A DNA stretch of 64,000 bases from Slackia heliotrinireducens DSM 20476 (GCF_000023885.1 NC_013165.1:806001-870000), one strand, 5' to 3'; shown: positions 1-8,587, numbered from the stretch's first letter. The notes: a model not told the origin generated them from the letters alone. A program made the numbers and translations.

Positions 1-2
1 CC

Positions 3-392
3 GCTTGCTCCATCGGCTTCATCCTGAACTACAGCGCGTACTTCGGCGAAATCTACCGCTCGGGCATCCAATCCATCCCGCGCGGCCAGTACGAGGCCGC
101 CGAGGTGCTGGGATACACGAAGGTACAGACCTTCATGTATATCATCTTGCCGCAGGTCATCAAGCGCATCCTGCCTGCCATGGGCAACGAGATCATCGCG
201 CTGGTCAAGGACACGTCGCTGGCATTCGTGCTCGGCGTCGCCGAAATGTTCACCTTCGCCAAGGCCCTGGCGGCCAAACATGTGAGCATGCTTCCCTACG
301 CCATTGCGGCGGTCATCTACTGGATCTTCACGCTCTTCGTCGAGTTCGTCCTGAACAAGATCGAGAAGAGCATGAGCTACTACCACGACTAA
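3..392 (+). CDS. Amino-acid ABC transporter permease (3' part, 5' end outside window)
   Basis: The reading frame is open from base 3 and ends at the stop at 390-392, so only the last 129 residues are visible. They carry the permease EAA loop (YEAAEVLG, near residue 30 of the visible part), the cytoplasmic coupling helix that docks on the ATPase, followed by hydrophobic segments. This fits the HisM/GlnP family of polar amino-acid importers. The ATPase gene starts 10 bases later behind an AAGGAGG site, so the two form one importer operon. The substrate cannot be read from the sequence. Family assignment is firm; the true start lies upstream of the window. Confidence 0.9.
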   Translation, partial: ACSIGFILNYSAYFGEIYRSGIQSIPRGQYEAAEVLGYTKVQTFMYIILPQVIKRILPAMGNEIIALVKDTSLAFVLGVAEMFTFAKALAAKHVSMLPYAIAAVIYWIFTLFVEFVLNKIEKSMSYYHD

Positions 393-401
393 GGAGGCAT
401 C

Positions 402-1175
402 ATGAGCGATAGAGAGTGCATCTTCAGCCTCCAGAACATCGAGAAGAGCTTCGGCAGCAACACCGTGCTCAAGGACATCAGCCTTTCGGTGTATCAAGGC
501 GACGTGGTGAGCATTATCGGTTCGTCCGGCGGCGGCAAGTCCACGCTTCTGCGTTGCGCCACGCTGCTGGAACGGTTCGAAAAGGGCAGCCTGACCTACG
601 GCGATTTGCCGGTGGCCACGGCCGACGCCCAGGGCAACGCCGTTTACGGCGACAAGAAGACCCTGCAGCAGGCGCGCCAGCGCTTCGGTCTGGTGTTCCA
701 GAACTTCAACCTGTTCCCACATCGCACGGTTCTGCAGAACGTCATGGACGCCCCTGTGCGAGTGGCCAAAATGGACAAGGACCAAGCCCGCGACAAGGCG
801 ATGGGCCTCATCGAACGCATGGGCCTTTCCGGTAAGGAAGACATGGTGCCTTGCGAACTGTCCGGCGGCCAGCAGCAGCGTGTGTCCATTGCACGCGCCC
901 TGTGCCTCGACCCTGACGTGGTGTTTTTCGACGAGCCCACTTCGGCGCTTGACCCCGAGCTGACCCGCGAGGTGCTCAAGGTCATCAAGAGCCTGGCGGC
1001 CGAGCATCGCACCATGGTCATCGTTACCCACGAGATCGGTTTCGCCCGCGACGTGGCCGACCGCGTCGTGTTCATGGACGGCGGCCTGATTGTGGAAGAC
1101 GGCACGCCCGACCAGGTCATCAACAACCCGCAGCACGAGCGCACCCGTCGCTTCCTCATGCAGGCAACCGACTAG
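402..1175 (+). CDS. Amino-acid ABC transporter ATP-binding protein (GlnQ/HisP family)
   Basis: A 257-residue cytoplasmic ATPase that powers the importer whose permease lies just upstream. Visible motifs are Walker A (GSSGGGKS, residues 40-47), the ABC signature LSGGQQQR near residue 153 and Walker B with the D-loop (FFDEPTSALDPE). Length is normal for the polar amino-acid uptake class. The start has a strong AAGGAGG site at 391-397. A terminator follows the stop, so this is the last gene of the operon. Substrate unknown. Confidence 0.95.
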   Translation: MSDRECIFSLQNIEKSFGSNTVLKDISLSVYQGDVVSIIGSSGGGKSTLLRCATLLERFEKGSLTYGDLPVATADAQGNAVYGDKKTLQQARQRFGLVFQNFNLFPHRTVLQNVMDAPVRVAKMDKDQARDKAMGLIERMGLSGKEDMVPCELSGGQQQRVSIARALCLDPDVVFFDEPTSALDPELTREVLKVIKSLAAEHRTMVIVTHEIGFARDVADRVVFMDGGLIVEDGTPDQVINNPQHERTRRFLMQATD

Positions 1176-1198
1176 TCCTATTCCATATCCGCATCCGA

Positions 1199-1236
1199 GC
1201 GGGGCGGGGGAGCATTTTTCCTCTGCCCCGTTTTTT
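1199..1236 (+). terminator. Rho-independent terminator after the ABC transporter operon
   Basis: A GC stem (CGGGGC at 1200-1205 pairing with GCCCCG at 1225-1230) is followed directly by six T residues. Confidence 0.8.
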
Positions 1237-1243
1237 GGATAAA

Positions 1244-1294
1244 GTGGACATCGGGGACGAGTGGACATAGGGGACGGAGTGGACATCGGGGACG
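1244..1294. repeat. Three tandem copies of a 17-18 bp unit
   Basis: The unit GTGGACATCGGGGAC occurs at 1244, 1261 (one change, A for C) and 1279, with two or three filler bases between copies. It lies just after the operon terminator in a gene-free stretch. Function unknown. Confidence 0.75.
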
Positions 1295-1365
1295 TAGCCC
1301 TTTGTCCCTTTTTCGGCGAGGCATCGGCTAGGTCGGAGTGCAATCTTATCGCATCCCGCTCCTTG

Positions 1366-1552
1366 GCCCGAAACCCTCGTTTTCCGCCAGGAAAAACAAG
1401 TAGTGTACGACTTCGCGCCGGAATGGGTTGCGCGTGTCATATCGGTACGCGTCTGAACTGGGGCTATGTGCGGGCATGCATTTCGAGGAGCGAAGCGGGG
1501 CCGAACGGTCGTACACTAGTTGATTCTCTTGGCGCAGAAGTGGGCTTCGGGC
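1366..1552. repeat. Large imperfect inverted repeat (arms about 45 bp)
   Basis: Bases 1366-1411 match the reverse complement of 1508-1552 at about three quarters of positions, including an exact 10-bp end (TAGTGTACGA / TCGTACACTA). The 96-bp interior has no convincing gene. A 27-bp piece of the right arm (1524-1550) recurs with 5 differences at 32715-32741, so this belongs to a dispersed intergenic repeat. It could be a miniature mobile element or a structured transcript end. No transposase is present. Confidence 0.6.
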
Positions 1553-1653
1553 CGGAGGAGCAGGCTGGAATGGTGGGGAGCGCCCCTGCTGACACATCGA
1601 GCGACAAGGGGGCGCGGTTCCCTCTGCCCCAATTGTATAAAGAACGATACTGA

Positions 1654-1684
1654 TGTGTCAGTCGGAAGCGTCCCTACTGACACA
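1654..1684. repeat. REP-like palindrome, copy 1
   Basis: A 31-bp element with perfect 9-bp arms (TGTGTCAGT at 1654, ACTGACACA at 1676). Its reverse complement matches the palindrome at 13480-13510 at 26 of 31 positions. Short extragenic palindromes of this type are usually dispersed by REP-associated Y1 transposases, none of which is in this window. Confidence 0.7.
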
Positions 1685-1688
1685 GGAA

Positions 1689-1710
1689 GGGCCCCGGAAA
1701 CCCGGAGCCC
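1689..1710 (-). terminator. Hairpin downstream of the hibernation factor gene
   Basis: GGGCCCCGG (1689-1697) pairs with CCGGAGCCC (1702-1710) with one mismatch. It sits just beyond the stop of the minus-strand gene at 1738. The T tract on that strand is poor, so terminator function is only likely. Confidence 0.4.
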
Positions 1711-1737
1711 TTCGGGGTGCCTAGCATTGTGCCGCGG

Positions 1738-2286
1738 CTATGCCCTCGGCTTCAGCAGGCCATAGCCGCCGTTCTCACGACGGTACAGAACGTTGACCTC
1801 GTTGGTGTCACGGTCGGTGTACACGAAGAAGTCGTGGCCCAGAAGGTCGATCTGCACGCAGGCCTGTTCTTCGGTCATGGGCGTGAACTCGACTTCCTTC
1901 ACGCGGACGACTTCGTCATCGGCGGAAAGCTCGGCCATGAGCGCGTCGAAATCGGGGTCGGCGGCGGTGCGGATGGTTTCGCCGTCACGCTTCTCGATGA
2001 CGCGGGTCTTGTACTTGCGCAGCTGGCGGGTCAGTTTGGCGGCGGCGATATCGATGGCCGCATACATGTCGCTGTCGCGTTCTTCGACATGGACGATGTG
2101 GCCCTTGGGGCGAATGGTGACTTCGCAGATGCAAGGAATTACGTGGGCCTTTTCGACACGGAGCACGACTTCGGCGTCGAGCGTATCAATGTCAAGCACC
2201 TTGAGTGCGTTGCCGATTTTCTCAACGGCGTAGTCGTTCATAGTCGGGGTGACGGTGAGCTTGCGTCCAACTACCTTGACGTCCAT
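1738..2286 (-). CDS. hpf: Ribosome hibernation-promoting factor, long form
   Basis: A 182-residue cytoplasmic protein of the HPF/RaiA family, which binds 70S ribosomes at low growth rate and drives dimerisation into inactive 100S particles. The N-terminal ~100 residues are the S30AE ribosome-binding domain; the last ~60 residues (VQIDLLGHDFFVYTDRDTNE region) are the dimerisation domain found only in the long form. A GAAAGGACGGAG site precedes the ATG on the minus strand. It is the next minus-strand gene after the amidohydrolase (gap 83 bp) and probably has its own promoter. Confidence 0.95.
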   Translation of the reverse strand: MDVKVVGRKLTVTPTMNDYAVEKIGNALKVLDIDTLDAEVVLRVEKAHVIPCICEVTIRPKGHIVHVEERDSDMYAAIDIAAAKLTRQLRKYKTRVIEKRDGETIRTAADPDFDALMAELSADDEVVRVKEVEFTPMTEEQACVQIDLLGHDFFVYTDRDTNEVNVLYRRENGGYGLLKPRA

Positions 2287-2369
2287 AAACTCCGTCCTTT
2301 CTATAGCGGATAGATACTGCCTTTCCGGCTGATTTCATGGTACCACTCTCTGTGGTTTTGGGGGACGAA

Positions 2370-3998
2370 TTATCTGATAAAGGTTGTTTTCCCGTCAAGG
2401 TACGTTGCCAGCACCTTGGTCTGCAGAATGCGCGTCGGCTCGGCTTTGACCTGGGGAGACAACAGGTCGGTATCAAGGATTGCCAGGTCAGCGCGGAGTC
2501 CCGTTTTCAGGAACCCTATGTCGCTGCGCTCCGCCGCGGCAGCCGATCCCGCCGTGTAGGCGCGAAGGGCGTCCGCCATGCCGATTCGCTCTTGGGGCTG
2601 CCATCCGCCTTCGGGCCAGAGGCTCTTGGGATCCTGGCGCGTCACGGCGCAGAAGAGCACGTCCATGGAACGCGGCGCAACAACAGGGGAGTCGGTGCCG
2701 AAGGCCATGACGGTGCCGTCGTCCAAAAACGTTTTGAAAGGCCACATGTAACGGCAGCGGTCCTCGCCCAGGTCGCGTTCGGGGCCCAGTGGATCCAGCG
2801 TGATGTGGGGCGGCTGCACCGACGCGATGACGTCGAGCTTTGCTAACCGAGCCATGTCGTCGGGCTGGAAGTTCTCCAGATGCTCCAAAGTGTTGCGCAG
2901 ACCGTCTGGCAGCGGGCCGTTTGCCGCCAGGGATTCCTCGAAGATGTCAAGGGCCAGGTGAATCGCTTGGTCGCCGATGGTATGGATGCGCACGGGATGT
3001 CCGGCGGCGTTCGCCCGCAGCACCAGGTCGCGCATGTCCTCATAAGCGATGGTGGTGCGTCCGCGGTCGCCTTCGAAATACGGATTGATGTAAGGCTCAA
3101 GCACGTACGCCGTATGCATGCTGGACACGCCGTCGAAGAACTGCTTGTAGCCAGGGGCCGTCAGCTTGGGTCCGCGGAACCGTTCGTGCAGCGCATCGAA
3201 CCGCGACGTATCGTCCAGCAGGGTGGGGAACATGGTTACGCGTACGGGCAGTTCGCCCGCTTCGTCCAGCCGCGAATACACGTCCTCGCGGATGAAATCC
3301 AGTCCGGGCAATGCCATGAGGCTCATGTCGCAGATGCTTGTGATGCCCTGGGCCGCCAGACGCTGCGTGAAGGAGCGGTAGGCGTCGTCTATCTCGTCGT
3401 TTGAGAACCCGCCGACGATGCGGGGCATGAGCTCCATGGCCGCAGCCTCCTGGATGATGCCGGTCAGCTCGCCGTTTTTGTCCTTGGCGTAGTTGCCGCC
3501 CGCCGGCGGCACGCTGTCGGCGGTAATGCCCAGTTCACGCAGGGCGCAGGTGTTCACCCACAGGGTGTGGGCGTCGCCGGAGTACATGGCCACGGGGCGG
3601 TCGGGAAACGCCGCGTCCAGCGACGCCTTCGACGGCATGCCCGAAGGGTTCCACCGGTATTCGCGCCATCCCTGGCTGAGAAGCCAGCCGGTCGGTCGGG
3701 TTTTTGCGAACTCTTGCATGTGGCGAACGCAATCCGCTTCAGATGCGCCTAGATAGTCGGTGGCAAGAGGGCTTGAGTACAGCGCCGAATGGAAGGCGTG
3801 CAGATGTCCGTCGTGGAAACCTGCGCAGATGAACGCGTCTTCGTAATCGGTGACGTTGTCCGCGGGCAGATCGATGCTTTCGCGGGATACAATATCGACG
3901 ATGATCCCGTCCTGGATGCAGACGGCCAAAGGCCGGGCGGCGTCGTCGAGGCCCGTGAATACGTGGTTGCTTGTAATGATGGTTGAAGCGGGGCGCAT
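2370..3998 (-). CDS. Amidohydrolase family protein (YtcJ-like)
   Basis: A 542-residue metal-dependent hydrolase of the amidohydrolase superfamily. It shows the N-terminal beta-sandwich start, the metal-ligand motif GFHDGHLH near residue 60, later histidines (VRIHTIGDQAIH) and the closing aspartate segment (AFGTDSPV). These fit the YtcJ/exoenzyme-regulatory subgroup, whose substrates are mostly unknown. The ATG at 3998 was chosen because an AAGAGG site lies just upstream; an in-frame extension to 4415 looks non-coding. Product family is secure; the reaction is not. Confidence 0.88.
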   Translation of the reverse strand: MRPASTIITSNHVFTGLDDAARPLAVCIQDGIIVDIVSRESIDLPADNVTDYEDAFICAGFHDGHLHAFHSALYSSPLATDYLGASEADCVRHMQEFAKTRPTGWLLSQGWREYRWNPSGMPSKASLDAAFPDRPVAMYSGDAHTLWVNTCALRELGITADSVPPAGGNYAKDKNGELTGIIQEAAAMELMPRIVGGFSNDEIDDAYRSFTQRLAAQGITSICDMSLMALPGLDFIREDVYSRLDEAGELPVRVTMFPTLLDDTSRFDALHERFRGPKLTAPGYKQFFDGVSSMHTAYVLEPYINPYFEGDRGRTTIAYEDMRDLVLRANAAGHPVRIHTIGDQAIHLALDIFEESLAANGPLPDGLRNTLEHLENFQPDDMARLAKLDVIASVQPPHITLDPLGPERDLGEDRCRYMWPFKTFLDDGTVMAFGTDSPVVAPRSMDVLFCAVTRQDPKSLWPEGGWQPQERIGMADALRAYTAGSAAAAERSDIGFLKTGLRADLAILDTDLLSPQVKAEPTRILQTKVLATYLDGKTTFIR

Positions 3999-4188
3999 AG
4001 GATACCTCTTGTTCTCAGGTGGTTTCTCTCTCCGTAGCGATGGTAGCACTTTGCCGGACGTCGTGAAGACCGTGTTGCGAAATGCCGGCAGGGCGGAGGC
4101 GATGTGCCGTTTGCGCGCGGTGCCTGCGTGTTGGCCGAAGGGCTTGCGGTGCTGTCCTGATTCCCGCAGCTGAAACGTGAGGTCTGTG

Positions 4189-4194
4189 TATACT
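4189..4194 (+). promoter_or_regulatory. Probable -10 element of the fdhD promoter
   Basis: TATACT at 4189-4194 has no clear -35 partner. Transcription would begin near 4201, giving a leader of about 90 bases to the preferred fdhD start at 4293. Confidence 0.4.
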
Positions 4195-4292
4195 AGGCGC
4201 ATTCGTAAAAGATGGAAACGTTTTTCGATGCCATCGGCGCGAGGGCGGAAGGCGCTGGGTACGCTTGCGAGGTTTTGCCGAAAGGGAAGATA

Positions 4293-5186
4293 GTGAATAA
4301 CGTGCACTACGCAGACAAAGGACCGAAGGCGGCCGAGCCGGCGCCTTATGGGGAGCCTCGGCGGCCTGCTCAGGTGAAATCGCTGCATTTCGACATCGAC
4401 GAGGGCTGGTCGCATCGCGACGAGCGGGTGACGGGAGAACTCCCGATAACGATTCTGGTCAACGGCCGAGAGTTCGCCACCATGGTGTGCAGCCCGTGGG
4501 ATGTCGAAGACGTGGTCGTCGGCTTTCTTGCGAGCGAGGGGGTCCTGGCCAATCGGTCGTCGTTGCTCCGATTGGATGTGAACCTGGAAGACGGCGTGGC
4601 GCTTGTGGAGGTCGAAGACGCGGGCAACCTGCCTGCGGAGGGAGCGTATCCGAAGCGCCGCATCAATTCATCCACCGGCCGGGGCCGCATGTCGTTCTAC
4701 TTCGAGACCGACGCCCGACCGCCGAGCCCCGTGACAAGCGACGTTCGCATCACGCCTGAATGGGCGTTGGACCTGATGGAAGGGGTTATGCAGGGCTCGC
4801 GCGTGTTCGCCCGCACCGGAGGTGTGCACGCGGGCATCCTCGCTACCGACTCCGAGGTGCTGCAGTTCCACGACGACGTGGGCCGAAACAACGTGCTCGA
4901 CCGCATTTTCGGCCGATGCATCATGGAGGGCATCGACCTGAGCGACAAGGTGATCGCGTTTTCGGGACGCGTGTCTTCGGAAATCGTGCTCAAGGTGGCG
5001 AAAATGGGCGTCCCCATCCTGGTCAGCCACGCGGCGCCCACCGAACTGGGTCTGCAGAACGCGCGTCAGCTGGGCATCACGGTGATCGCGTTCACTCGAC
5101 ACGGCAGGCGTTTCAACCTGTACACCTATCCTGAGCGCATCATCGGCGCGGTTGAAGCGCAGGCAGAAGAGCCGTCGGCGGATTAG
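4293..5186 (+). CDS. fdhD: Formate dehydrogenase accessory sulfurtransferase FdhD, lacking the CxxC motif
   Basis: FdhD proteins pass sulfur from cysteine desulfurase to the molybdenum cofactor of formate dehydrogenases. This 297-residue copy has the family blocks: CSPWDVEDVVVGFLASEGV, ARTGGVHAG, the HDDVGRNN segment, FSGRVSSEIVLK and the ITVIAFTRHGRRFN end. Where the sulfur-carrying CGxC loop is expected, the residues are NSSTGRGRM (around 4664-4690), with no cysteine. GTG at 4293 is preferred because AAAGGGAAG lies just upstream; an in-frame ATG at 4212 has no ribosome site and would give 324 residues. No formate dehydrogenase gene is in the window. Family sure, activity uncertain. Confidence 0.85.
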   Translation: MNNVHYADKGPKAAEPAPYGEPRRPAQVKSLHFDIDEGWSHRDERVTGELPITILVNGREFATMVCSPWDVEDVVVGFLASEGVLANRSSLLRLDVNLEDGVALVEVEDAGNLPAEGAYPKRRINSSTGRGRMSFYFETDARPPSPVTSDVRITPEWALDLMEGVMQGSRVFARTGGVHAGILATDSEVLQFHDDVGRNNVLDRIFGRCIMEGIDLSDKVIAFSGRVSSEIVLKVAKMGVPILVSHAAPTELGLQNARQLGITVIAFTRHGRRFNLYTYPERIIGAVEAQAEEPSAD

Positions 5187-5311
5187 CCCGGGTTCGGCCT
5201 GCACCTGAGCGTGCGGCCACCGATGGTGCTTTGCGAAACCGACGTGCCGGGCAGCGTGCCGGGCGGGCGTTCTATAATGAGGCGAACTATTCTGAACGAC
5301 GGGGAGGTGCC

Positions 5312-5776
5312 ATGGACCGGTTGCCTGCGGTTGCGGTAAGCGCATGCTTGGCGGGGGAGCGCTGCACCTACAAGGCGTCGAGCAACCTGATCGAAGGATA
5401 CGGCGAGCTGGCGGTCCTGTGCCGTCCCGTGCTCGTGTGCCCCGAGGTGATGGGCGGCCTGGCCACGCCCCGCGATCCGGCCGAAATCCAGGGCAACAAG
5501 GTGGTGTCCTGCCGCGGCACCGATGTCACTTGCGAATACGAGCGGGGAGCCGCCGAGGCGCTGCGCCTGGCTCAGGAAGCCGGGTGCGCCTTCGCCTTGC
5601 TTAAAGAGAACAGTCCCTCCTGCGGATGCGGCCATGTTTACGACGGCACCTTCTCCCATACGCTTGTGGAAGGGGACGGCATCACGGCTCGCGCGTTCAA
5701 ACGCGAAGGCATTGCCACCTTCGGCGAATCGCAGATTGACGCCCTTATCGAAGCCATCCATGCCGAAAGGCTTTAA
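5312..5776 (+). CDS. DUF523 family protein
   Basis: A 154-residue cytoplasmic protein with the DUF523 features: N-terminal SACLAGERCTY, CPEVMGGL with the following TPRDPAEI, and the SPSCGCG cysteine motif near residue 110. Some members of this family are reported as thiouracil desulfurases holding an iron-sulfur cluster, so the cysteines may bind one here. ATG 5312 has a GGGGAGG site five bases upstream; a longer frame from 5231 is unlikely. TATAAT at 5273-5278 is a probable -10 element. The physiological substrate is unknown. Confidence 0.85.
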   Translation: MDRLPAVAVSACLAGERCTYKASSNLIEGYGELAVLCRPVLVCPEVMGGLATPRDPAEIQGNKVVSCRGTDVTCEYERGAAEALRLAQEAGCAFALLKENSPSCGCGHVYDGTFSHTLVEGDGITARAFKREGIATFGESQIDALIEAIHAERL

Positions 5777-6084
5777 ACGTCTCTGCGCGATGAGACATTT
5801 TCACGCAACGTGTTCAATTTGGAAAATAGGGGTTGACAAGTACTAATAATAATATAACAATACAGCTATAAGGTTGGAAGGCGGTAATCATGGCACTGAC
5901 GATGGATAAGAAGGGGCTTGTCGAGCGCATGTGCGCGTACAACAAGGCCGTCAGCGACCATAACCGTATGAAGATGATCAAAATCCTGGGCTCCCATGAG
6001 CCTAACACGCTCAACGTCAGCGATATCGCCGCAATCCTGGGTCTGTCGCAGCCGGCCACCACCAAGCATCTGAAGGTTATGGAA

Positions 6085-7262
6085 CCCTACAGTCAACCAA
6101 CGTAGGCGTGACCGCGCTTGCGCGAGCTGCGGAAAGTGGCGTCGGCCATGAACAAATGGCGGAGCACCCTTTCCACTTTGGGCCATTTCTCCTCGGCCCG
6201 CTTGACCCTGAACAGGTACGCGTACCAGTTCAGATATGACTGCAGGTTCTTGACGTCCATGCCGACGTAGCCGTGCAGGTAGCGCCTGATCCAGGAGCAC
6301 AGGTTGTTCACCATCGCCATCTTCTCGAGGTACTCCGGGTCCTTCGTGTCGGCCTTGTAGGGCCGGTCGACGCCCTTCACGGCCTTCACCAGCGACTTGT
6401 GGGACTTCTCCATGTCGTGGAAGATCTCGGAGCCCTCGGCGATGCTGGCCTGCAGCGCGTCCTTGATGCGCCTGGCCGAGGGCTTGCCGTGGCCGCAGCG
6501 CACGGCGACCACGTTCTTGTGGACGTCGATCGCGACCGCTATGCAGACCTTGTCCTTGCTCAGGCCCCTCTTCGGCCTCCAGCCCGGGCCTCCCTTCAGG
6601 TCGGAGTCCGTGACGTACATCTCGTCTATCCAGACCTTGTCCCGCAGGACGATGCGGTCCTGGTAGCCGTCTATCGTGCTCATGACCCGGTGGCGCCACT
6701 CCCAGGCCGTCTGGTGCGACATCCCGCAGAGCTCCGCCGCAGCGTCGAGCTGCACGTTGTAGCACATGAGGCGGATGAAGAGGACCCATGCGGACAGGGG
6801 CTTCTTCGAGGATTCGAATATCGTGCCGGCCAACGACGTGTACTTGCGACCGCAGTCGCGGCATTCCCAGAACCTGCGGCCGGCACCCGTGCGGCCTCGG
6901 CCGACGGTCTCGCCGGAACCGCATCTCGGGCACGGGGGCCGGGGCCTCCACTCGTCGGCAGCCTCGTCGTAATCTCCGACGCCGACGGACTCGCGGCACC
7001 TTCTCGTCTCGACGGCCTCTTGCAAGAGCGCGAAATCGCCCTCATCGAGGGCGTTGACCCGCTTCGCGAACGGGTTCGTACGGGTGGACATGGCGGTATC
7101 CCATCCGCCCAGGCGCCCATCCGATCGGGATCGTCGCCAAACAATGGACCGGATGGGCACCTGGGCTGATCATTGTTTGGCTCCGCCATTATAGCCTTTT
7201 GCACAGCACGGCGGCCGACTGCTCGGGAGTGCCTAGCATGCCTACGTTGGTTGACTGTAGGA
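6085..7262 (-). mobile_element. Complete IS1595-family (ISXO2-like) insertion sequence
   Basis: The 1178-bp element has terminal inverted repeats of 23 bp (6085-6107 and 7240-7262) that match at 22 positions, with core CTACAGTCAACCAACGTAGG. It is flanked by a perfect 8-bp direct repeat, TTATGGAA, at 6077-6084 and 7263-7270; 8 bp is the usual target duplication of this family. One transposase gene fills the element. Intact ends and an unmutated duplication suggest recent insertion. Confidence 0.95.
6093..7091 (-). CDS. IS1595-family transposase
   Basis: A 332-residue transposase. It has an N-terminal zinc ribbon (CPRCGSGET and CRDCGRKY, about 25 residues apart), then the ISXO2-like DDE-type domain: first acid in VWIDEMYVTD, second near IFHDMEKSH, and an asparagine block VNNLCSWIRRYL in the place where this family carries N rather than E. 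The stop codon lies inside the left terminal repeat. ATG 7091 was chosen as the first well-placed methionine before the conserved region; an upstream in-frame ATG at 7160 is possible. The gene looks intact, so the element may be active. Confidence 0.9.
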   Translation of the reverse strand: MSTRTNPFAKRVNALDEGDFALLQEAVETRRCRESVGVGDYDEAADEWRPRPPCPRCGSGETVGRGRTGAGRRFWECRDCGRKYTSLAGTIFESSKKPLSAWVLFIRLMCYNVQLDAAAELCGMSHQTAWEWRHRVMSTIDGYQDRIVLRDKVWIDEMYVTDSDLKGGPGWRPKRGLSKDKVCIAVAIDVHKNVVAVRCGHGKPSARRIKDALQASIAEGSEIFHDMEKSHKSLVKAVKGVDRPYKADTKDPEYLEKMAMVNNLCSWIRRYLHGYVGMDVKNLQSYLNWYAYLFRVKRAEEKWPKVERVLRHLFMADATFRSSRKRGHAYVG

Positions 7263-7522
7263 TTATGGAAAACGTGGGCCTGTTCGACCGTGAACGCCAG
7301 GGGATGAGCGTGTACTACTCGCTCAACTACGAAGCCCTCGAAGAGTATCGCAGGCTGCTCGACTTCGCATTCGAGCATGCGAGCACGCCCTGTCCGTACG
7401 GATACGACTGCCGCTCATGTCCCAACAGCGATACGTGCGTCTAGGGCACCTCCTTATGCCAAGGTTATAAAAATATAGGAATAAGGTAATACAAAAGGAA
7501 AGAACGAAGGGAAGGGGTAGAA

Positions 7523-8587
7523 GTGAAAGACTACGACGTGACCATCGACGGGTACCGATACACCCGTCTGCAGGAGGCCGGCTTCATTCTGCTTGGCTTC
7601 TGTCTGGGGATTCCTGGCATCCTGATCGACTGGGCCATTGCCCGCAAGCAGAAGATGATGGAATGCTCGGCCGAGGGTATCTGGCTCGGTATCATCGGAT
7701 GGGCATTCGGCTACTTCTGCTGGTACATCCTTACCGTCACGGGCGTGTGGGCACCGGCCGCCAGCGTCTGGTGCATCCTCACGCTGTCGTTCGGCGGCGC
7801 GCTGGCGGGTCTAGCGGGCATCACGGTTGGTGCGGCGTACGTGGCCCCGGGCAACCTGAGCACGCTGTGGTTCGTGGGCTCCATCCTGTTCATCATTCTT
7901 GCCGACATGTGGGTCTACGGCATGAAGTACAAGATGACCCCTGCTGAGAAGGCCACGCCCATCATCGGCGACGACTGGATCAAGCCCGGTGAGAAGCATC
8001 TGCGTTACGATTCCGGCGTTACCATCAACGCGCCGGCCAAAAAGGTTTGGGCCTACGTGCAGCAGTCCGGTCAGACCAAGGCTGGCTGGTACAGCTTCGA
8101 TTGGCTTGAGCGTCTGTTTACCTTCGATATCCACAACCACTACGACATCCATCCCGAGTGGCAGAACCTGCAGCCGGGCGAGTACCAGTGGTTCCATCAG
8201 GCGCCGCTTTCCATCGGCGAGTGGGTGACCGAGGTCTCGCACGAAGACCCCTACGGCTGGGCCGCGCACTCCGACACCGCCACCGACCCCAGCTACAAGA
8301 ACCGCGGTCCTAACGGCGAAGCCGCCCTCAAGCTCTGGTTCCGCCGCTTCTGCTGGACCTGGAATTGGGAGGTCCGCTCCATCGAAGGCACTGCTGATAA
8401 CCCTGAGCGTTGCCGTCTGCGCTGGCGCTGCGACTGCGTGTCCGACCCCGACTCCCGCACGCCTTGGGCGAAGTATTTCAACGTGTTCATCCTGGGCACC
8501 GCAAGCATCGTCATGGGCCGCCGCTACATGGATGTGATGAAGAAGCTGGCCGAAGGCCGCATGACCTACCCCGAAAGCAAGCGCTAA
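7523..8587 (+). CDS. Membrane protein with C-terminal SRPBCC (START-like) domain
   Basis: A 354-residue protein. The first ~135 residues contain about four hydrophobic segments (near 16-36, 52-72, 78-102 and 112-132). From about residue 160 comes an SRPBCC ligand-binding fold (VTINAPAKKVWAYVQQSGQ, followed by a tryptophan- and histidine-rich middle). Such domains hold hydrophobic ligands, and here the domain is tethered to the membrane. GTG 7523 follows a GAAGGGG site. It lies 78 bp after the split ArsR gene and 58 bp before an FAD oxidoreductase, suggesting one unit. The ligand is unknown. Confidence 0.75.
   Translation: MKDYDVTIDGYRYTRLQEAGFILLGFCLGIPGILIDWAIARKQKMMECSAEGIWLGIIGWAFGYFCWYILTVTGVWAPAASVWCILTLSFGGALAGLAGITVGAAYVAPGNLSTLWFVGSILFIILADMWVYGMKYKMTPAEKATPIIGDDWIKPGEKHLRYDSGVTINAPAKKVWAYVQQSGQTKAGWYSFDWLERLFTFDIHNHYDIHPEWQNLQPGEYQWFHQAPLSIGEWVTEVSHEDPYGWAAHSDTATDPSYKNRGPNGEAALKLWFRRFCWTWNWEVRSIEGTADNPERCRLRWRCDCVSDPDSRTPWAKYFNVFILGTASIVMGRRYMDVMKKLAEGRMTYPESKR

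Larger units (their letters stand above)
5890..7444 (+). pseudogene. ArsR-family regulator split by an insertion sequence
   Basis: Codons 1-65 lie at 5890-6084 and the remaining 57 codons at 7271-7444. Removing the element and one target copy restores one uninterrupted 122-residue frame. The 5' part holds the helix-turn-helix (NVSDIAAILGLSQPATTKHL); the 3' part holds the wing (VGLFDRERQGMSVYY), the dimer helix and a cysteine-rich end (CPYGYDCRSCPNSDTC) that could sense metal or thiols. As it stands, the 5' part ends six codons into the element, without wing or dimer helix, so function is almost certainly lost. TTGACA at 5833 and an AT-rich tract mark its promoter. The next two genes are its likely former targets. 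Confidence 0.9.

Noticed and set aside
1261-1653. 130-codon frame in the repeat block after the ABC operon
   Set aside because: It runs through tandem and inverted repeats; the product looks like no protein and has no ribosome site.
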